Source of the DNA: an uncultured Acidimicrobium sp.
GTDB taxonomy: Bacteria; Actinomycetota; Acidimicrobiia; Acidimicrobiales; Ilumatobacteraceae
DNA length: 8,010 bases
Direction: 5' to 3'
NCBI GenBank assembly: GCA_903895515.1
Contig: CAITUB010000241.1
Coordinates: 1 to 8,010 of the forward strand
Shown piece after piece: positions 5,648-8,010 of this stretch. Both the position numbers and the translations under genes were made by a program. The number at the start of each line of letters is the position of its first letter. The stretch's first letter is position 1. Below the pieces are notes generated by a model. It searched no databases and had not been told where the DNA came from. It worked only from the letters and a program-made list of their open reading frames with translations.

Positions 5648-6048
5648 CCGTTGTACTCGACACCAGTGCACTCATTGCTTTGCACATTTCCGGACCAGGC
5701 CGAACCATTACGAACGATGCATTGAAAAGTGACCCACACTGGTGCGCCAGCGCAATCGCACTTACAGAAGCATTGGCAGCAATCGATCGCCTGACTGAAG
5801 AACCAATTCTTCGTCGCGATCTTGAAGACGCCATTCGCCACACGTGGGACTACATCGCAGTCGTTCCACTCGACCAGCGTTGTCTCGACGATGCGTCACA
5901 CCTCATTCGCGAACAGCCCCTGCATATCAGCGATGCTTTGCACCTTTCTGCGGCTCAGCGTCTGCCACAACCCGTTTCATTTGTAACGTTTGATCCAGCG
6001 CAAATACCCGTTGCGCTCTCACTTGGATTCGAGGTCGTTTCATCATGA
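5644..6048 (+). CDS. vapC: Type II toxin, VapC-family PIN-domain ribonuclease
   Basis: This 134-aa PIN-domain protein is a predicted Mg2+/Mn2+-dependent endoribonuclease that inhibits translation by cutting tRNA or rRNA when free of antitoxin. All the acidic active-site positions are present: D6 in VVLDTSALIAL, E42 in SAIALTEALAAI, D97 in HISDALHLSAAQ and D117 in FVTFDPAQ, so the toxin looks intact. Length is normal for VapC. It overlaps the antitoxin (ATGA at 5644-5647) and, unusually, also overlaps the following hydrolase gene by ATGA (6045-6048), so toxin and hydrolase are probably translated from one message. The RNA target cannot be inferred from sequence. Confidence 0.9.
   Translation: MTVVLDTSALIALHISGPGRTITNDALKSDPHWCASAIALTEALAAIDRLTEEPILRRDLEDAIRHTWDYIAVVPLDQRCLDDASHLIREQPLHISDALHLSAAQRLPQPVSFVTFDPAQIPVALSLGFEVVSS
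6031..6034 (+). promoter_or_regulatory. Possible ribosome binding site of the MBL-fold hydrolase
   Basis: GAGG lies 10 nt before the ATG at 6045, inside the end of vapC. Spacing is a little long, but the ATGA overlap makes re-initiation likely in any case. Confidence 0.35.
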
Positions 6049-6662
6049 GCACAACGCTTCACTGGAAAGACACCAACGTTGAAGTACATAAAGTTGTTGT
6101 GGGGCCATACGACAACAACGTGTTTGTTATTCGCTGCACGGCCACGGGCGAGGCAGTGCTGATTGACGCAGCAAACGAACACGAACAGCTATTGGAGTTA
6201 TGTCGCACTCTCGGCGTGCGTCGAGTTCTCGAAACGCACGGTCACTGGGACCACATCCAAGCCGTGCCCGCAATGCGTGAAGCAGGTTACGAAGTTGCCG
6301 TTACCGCATTAGATGCCCCGCGCTTGAAAGCTGTTGGCTACGACGTGTTTATCGACGACGCAGAAGTAATTGAAGTTGGCAAGTTACGCCTGCATGCCAT
6401 TCACAATCCAGGCCACACCGAAGGCTCCATCTCGTTTGCTGTTGCCAATACTCCGCTGTTATTCACTGGCGACACACTGTTTCCAGGCGGGCCAGGAAAT
6501 ACCGCGCTCGAAGGTGGCAACTTCGACACCATTATTCATTCAATAGATACAAAACTCTTCACGTTTCCAGCCGACACCATCGTTCTTCCGGGACACGGCT
6601 TAGACACCACCATCGGCAACGAACGCCCACACTTGCAGGAGTGGGTAGATCGCAAGTGGTAA
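6045..6662 (+). CDS. Metallo-beta-lactamase-fold hydrolase, glyoxalase II-like
   Basis: This 205-aa soluble protein has a complete dinuclear metal site: THGHWDH at 64-70 (H65, H67, D69, H70), H124 in NPGHTEGS (121-128), D143 in TGDTLF (141-146), and H184 in LPGHG (181-185). Compactness and motif spacing resemble hydroxyacylglutathione hydrolase-like (YcbL-type) thioesterases, not RNase J/CPSF nucleases, since there is no beta-CASP insertion. In a mycothiol-using host the substrate could be a mycothiol thioester, but that is inference. GGP (148-150) follows the GDTLF motif, as in the persulfide dioxygenase/glyoxalase II group. It starts at an ATGA overlap with vapC and ends 10 bp before the desaturase. 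Its place in a toxin-antitoxin operon is the odd point. Confidence 0.88.
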   Translation: MSTTLHWKDTNVEVHKVVVGPYDNNVFVIRCTATGEAVLIDAANEHEQLLELCRTLGVRRVLETHGHWDHIQAVPAMREAGYEVAVTALDAPRLKAVGYDVFIDDAEVIEVGKLRLHAIHNPGHTEGSISFAVANTPLLFTGDTLFPGGPGNTALEGGNFDTIIHSIDTKLFTFPADTIVLPGHGLDTTIGNERPHLQEWVDRKW

Positions 6663-6672
6663 ACAGTTCTCA

Positions 6673-7644
6673 ATGAGCACAACGGCCTCACCTCGCCTCG
6701 GCGGAATGGTTCCTCAAGCATCTGCGTTTGCCGCGGCATCACCAGCCTCGCGGATTACGCCTGACGGTCATCCAAAACCCGATCTTCGTGCAGAACTGCG
6801 ACACATTCCCAATGTTCGCAATGCCATTTCGGTAGCAAGCATTTACGTTCAGAACATTGCCATCGTGTGGGCCGCGCTCAAACTCCACAACCCAATCACG
6901 TATGTCATTGCGTTCGTGTTGATGGGTCGCGCTCATGCGCAAATTTTGGCCATGATGCACGAATCAGTACACCGCCTGTTGTTCAGTAATCGAAAGCTGA
7001 ATGACTTCGCAGGAAGATGGCTGCTCGGTTATCTCTCATTCGTTAATTCAGACGCTTACCGCTACGTACACATGGCGCATCATCGTGAAGAGTTTGGACC
7101 AAACGAACCCGATATTCCGCTGTACGCCAACTACCCGATCACGAGCGACAGTTTCTGGCGAAAAATGCGACGCGATGCATTCGGCATTACTGGGTTCAAA
7201 ATGATTCGAGACCAATTCCGTCATCCACTGAGAAAAGATGGATTCGGCAAACGAACGCAAGCGAAAATTCTCGCCACTCAACTTGTGTTGCTGGTTGCAA
7301 TTTCACTTGTGTCTCACCCACTCGTGTACGTAGCGTTTTGGTTCATCCCGCAACTCACGGTGTGGCGAGTGATGAACCGTCTGCGTTCAATTGCCGAGCA
7401 CGGCGGCCTGCGTGCAGACGACGATCGTCGAGTGACCACACATTCAGTGCGTCAACATCCAATTGCAAGTTTCTTGTTTGTGCCGTTCAACCTGGGTTGG
7501 CACATCGCGCATCACTCAGATGCGGGAATTCCATTCCGCTCGTTGCCGAAATATCACGCCGAATTGCGCAAGTCAGGTTTCGTGAACGATGTTTACGAAT
7601 ACCCCAATTACCGCGCCATCTGGCGAGCCCTTCGCGCCGCCTAA
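6673..7644 (+). CDS. Membrane fatty acid desaturase
   Basis: This 323-aa integral membrane di-iron enzyme is predicted to insert a double bond into an acyl chain (acyl-lipid or acyl-CoA). Three histidine boxes are present: HESVH at 96-100, HMAHH at 133-137 and HIAHH at 277-281, with an extra AEHGG at 241-245. Hydrophobic segments occur around 52-70, 74-95, 115-125 and 203-227, giving two hairpins with the boxes on the cytoplasmic face. The first 40 residues are Ala/Ser/Pro-rich and probably disordered; the in-frame ATG at 6706 is a shorter alternative start. No good ribosome site precedes 6673. It lies 10 bp after the hydrolase and is probably the last gene of the operon. Hydroxylase or carotenoid-modifying relatives share the boxes, so regiochemistry and substrate are open. 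Confidence 0.87.
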   Translation: MSTTASPRLGGMVPQASAFAAASPASRITPDGHPKPDLRAELRHIPNVRNAISVASIYVQNIAIVWAALKLHNPITYVIAFVLMGRAHAQILAMMHESVHRLLFSNRKLNDFAGRWLLGYLSFVNSDAYRYVHMAHHREEFGPNEPDIPLYANYPITSDSFWRKMRRDAFGITGFKMIRDQFRHPLRKDGFGKRTQAKILATQLVLLVAISLVSHPLVYVAFWFIPQLTVWRVMNRLRSIAEHGGLRADDDRRVTTHSVRQHPIASFLFVPFNLGWHIAHHSDAGIPFRSLPKYHAELRKSGFVNDVYEYPNYRAIWRALRAA

Positions 7645-7653
7645 GGTCACATT

Positions 7654-7683
7654 TAATTACCACTACGTCCGTAGTGCTAATTA
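7654..7683. promoter_or_regulatory. 30-bp near-perfect palindrome upstream of sufC, candidate operator
   Basis: From outside in, TAATTA, a C/C mismatch and CACTACG are mirrored by CGTAGTG and TAATTA around a central TC: 13 of 14 arm pairs match. It fills the middle of the 65-bp gap before sufC and overlaps the region where a -35 would sit for the TACACT at 7697. No T-run follows, so a terminator is unlikely. SUF operons are commonly controlled by Fe-S or iron-sensing repressors (SufR or Rrf2-type in actinobacteria), and this is a candidate site, though I cannot match it to a known consensus with confidence. Confidence 0.6.
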
Positions 7684-7696
7684 CTAAAGCCCTGAA

Positions 7697-7702
7697 TACA
7701 CT
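7697..7702 (+). promoter_or_regulatory. Putative -10 hexamer of sufC
   Basis: TACACT followed by 7 nt then the GTG at 7710 predicts a leaderless transcript. No ribosome binding site is seen before the GTG. Confidence 0.45.
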
Positions 7703-7709
7703 TGATCCC

Positions 7710-8010
7710 GTGACCGAACTGTTCAGGGTTGACAACCTCCACGCCAAGCCAGTGGAAGGCGACGCCGAGATTCTCCGCGGCCTTTCCATCACCGTGAATG
7801 AGGGCGAAGTTCACGCCATCATGGGCCCAAACGGCTCTGGCAAGTCCACTCTCGCCAACACCTTGCTCGCCTCTCCTGAATACGAATTGGTGTCGGGCAA
7901 GATCTTTTTTCATGGCGAAGAGATCACCGAGTGGCCAACCGATGCACGAGCAAAGGCCGGCATCTTTTTAGGTTTCCAGTACCCGCAAGAAATTGCTGGC
8001 GTATCGGTTA
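7710..8010 (+). CDS. sufC: SufC, Fe-S cluster assembly ABC-type ATPase (5' part)
   Basis: The first 100 residues are present; the gene runs off the right edge. SufC is the cytosolic ATPase of the SufBCD scaffold that builds Fe-S clusters. The Walker A motif GPNGSGKST is at 39-47, and the Q-loop segment GIFLGFQYPQEIAGVSV (84-100) is distinctive for SufC over transporter ATPases. IMGPNGSGKSTLANTLL and the following YELVSGKIFFHGE also fit the family. Start is the GTG at 7710: no in-frame ATG lies nearby upstream, the protein then begins TELFRVDNLHA as expected of SufC, and the -10 spacing agrees. The Walker B and signature motifs lie outside the window. The upstream neighbour is a desaturase, so sufC probably opens a SUF unit here. 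Confidence 0.93.
   Translation, partial: MTELFRVDNLHAKPVEGDAEILRGLSITVNEGEVHAIMGPNGSGKSTLANTLLASPEYELVSGKIFFHGEEITEWPTDARAKAGIFLGFQYPQEIAGVSV

Noticed and set aside
5345..6662. The MBL-fold protein as an RNA-processing nuclease partner of the toxin
   Set aside because: It has no beta-CASP domain and its size and motif spacing fit small glyoxalase II-like thioesterases.
7654..7683. The dyad before sufC as a terminator for the desaturase operon
   Set aside because: There is no T-tract after it and the central loop is only 2 nt; position over the sufC promoter fits an operator better, though some termination role is not excluded.
1..8010. Search for CRISPR arrays, insertion sequences, tRNA or rRNA genes, prophage or defence islands
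   Set aside because: No regularly spaced repeats, transposase or integrase motifs or tRNA-like structures were seen; the only defence-adjacent genes are the single VapBC pair.

Overview
This is a chromosomal window from an actinobacterium, most likely a free-living member of the Acidimicrobiia with GC near 50% (Ilumatobacter / freshwater acIV-like). The placement is an inference. It rests on two families tied to mycothiol, the actinobacterial thiol (a DsbA/Rv2466c-like protein and a mycothiol-dependent maleylpyruvate isomerase-like protein), on an actinobacterial type of small conserved hypothetical, and on several genes that look leaderless, with a TAnnnT hexamer 6-8 nt before the start codon. 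Gene density is very high and no gap exceeds about 95 bases. I see no tRNA, rRNA, IS element or CRISPR array.

Left part (1-2152). A minus-strand pair, one gene cut by the window edge and one conserved 74-aa hypothetical, diverges from a plus-strand pair. The plus pair is a thioredoxin-fold DsbA-family protein with a CPWA active site followed 6 bp later by a DinB/MDMPI-type metalloenzyme. Together they look like a small mycothiol or detoxification module. A 91-aa hypothetical follows and overlaps the start of the next gene by ATGA.

Centre (2149-5251). A 522-aa family 2 glycosyltransferase, with a degenerate N-terminal half and an intact C-terminal half, probably acts on cell-surface polysaccharide. 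Its 3' end overlaps, tail to tail, the 3' end of a minus-strand membrane-anchored hypothetical (152 aa). That gene lies just downstream of an acyl-CoA dehydrogenase that lacks the catalytic glutamate at both known positions.

Right part (5252-8010). The acyl-CoA dehydrogenase diverges from a tightly packed plus-strand operon: Phd/VapB antitoxin, VapC PIN toxin, metallo-beta-lactamase-fold hydrolase, and fatty acid desaturase. The first three are joined by ATGA overlaps. A 24-bp perfect-arm palindrome sits in the divergent intergenic region and is the likely autoregulatory operator. After the desaturase, a 30-bp near-palindrome precedes sufC (Fe-S cluster assembly ATPase, truncated by the window end) and is a candidate Fe-S or iron-responsive operator.

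Nothing here is a clearly new defence or mobile system. The items most worth a second look are the toxin-antitoxin pair translationally coupled to a metabolic hydrolase, the two operator-like palindromes, the monothiol DsbA/MDMPI pair and the apparently non-catalytic acyl-CoA dehydrogenase.
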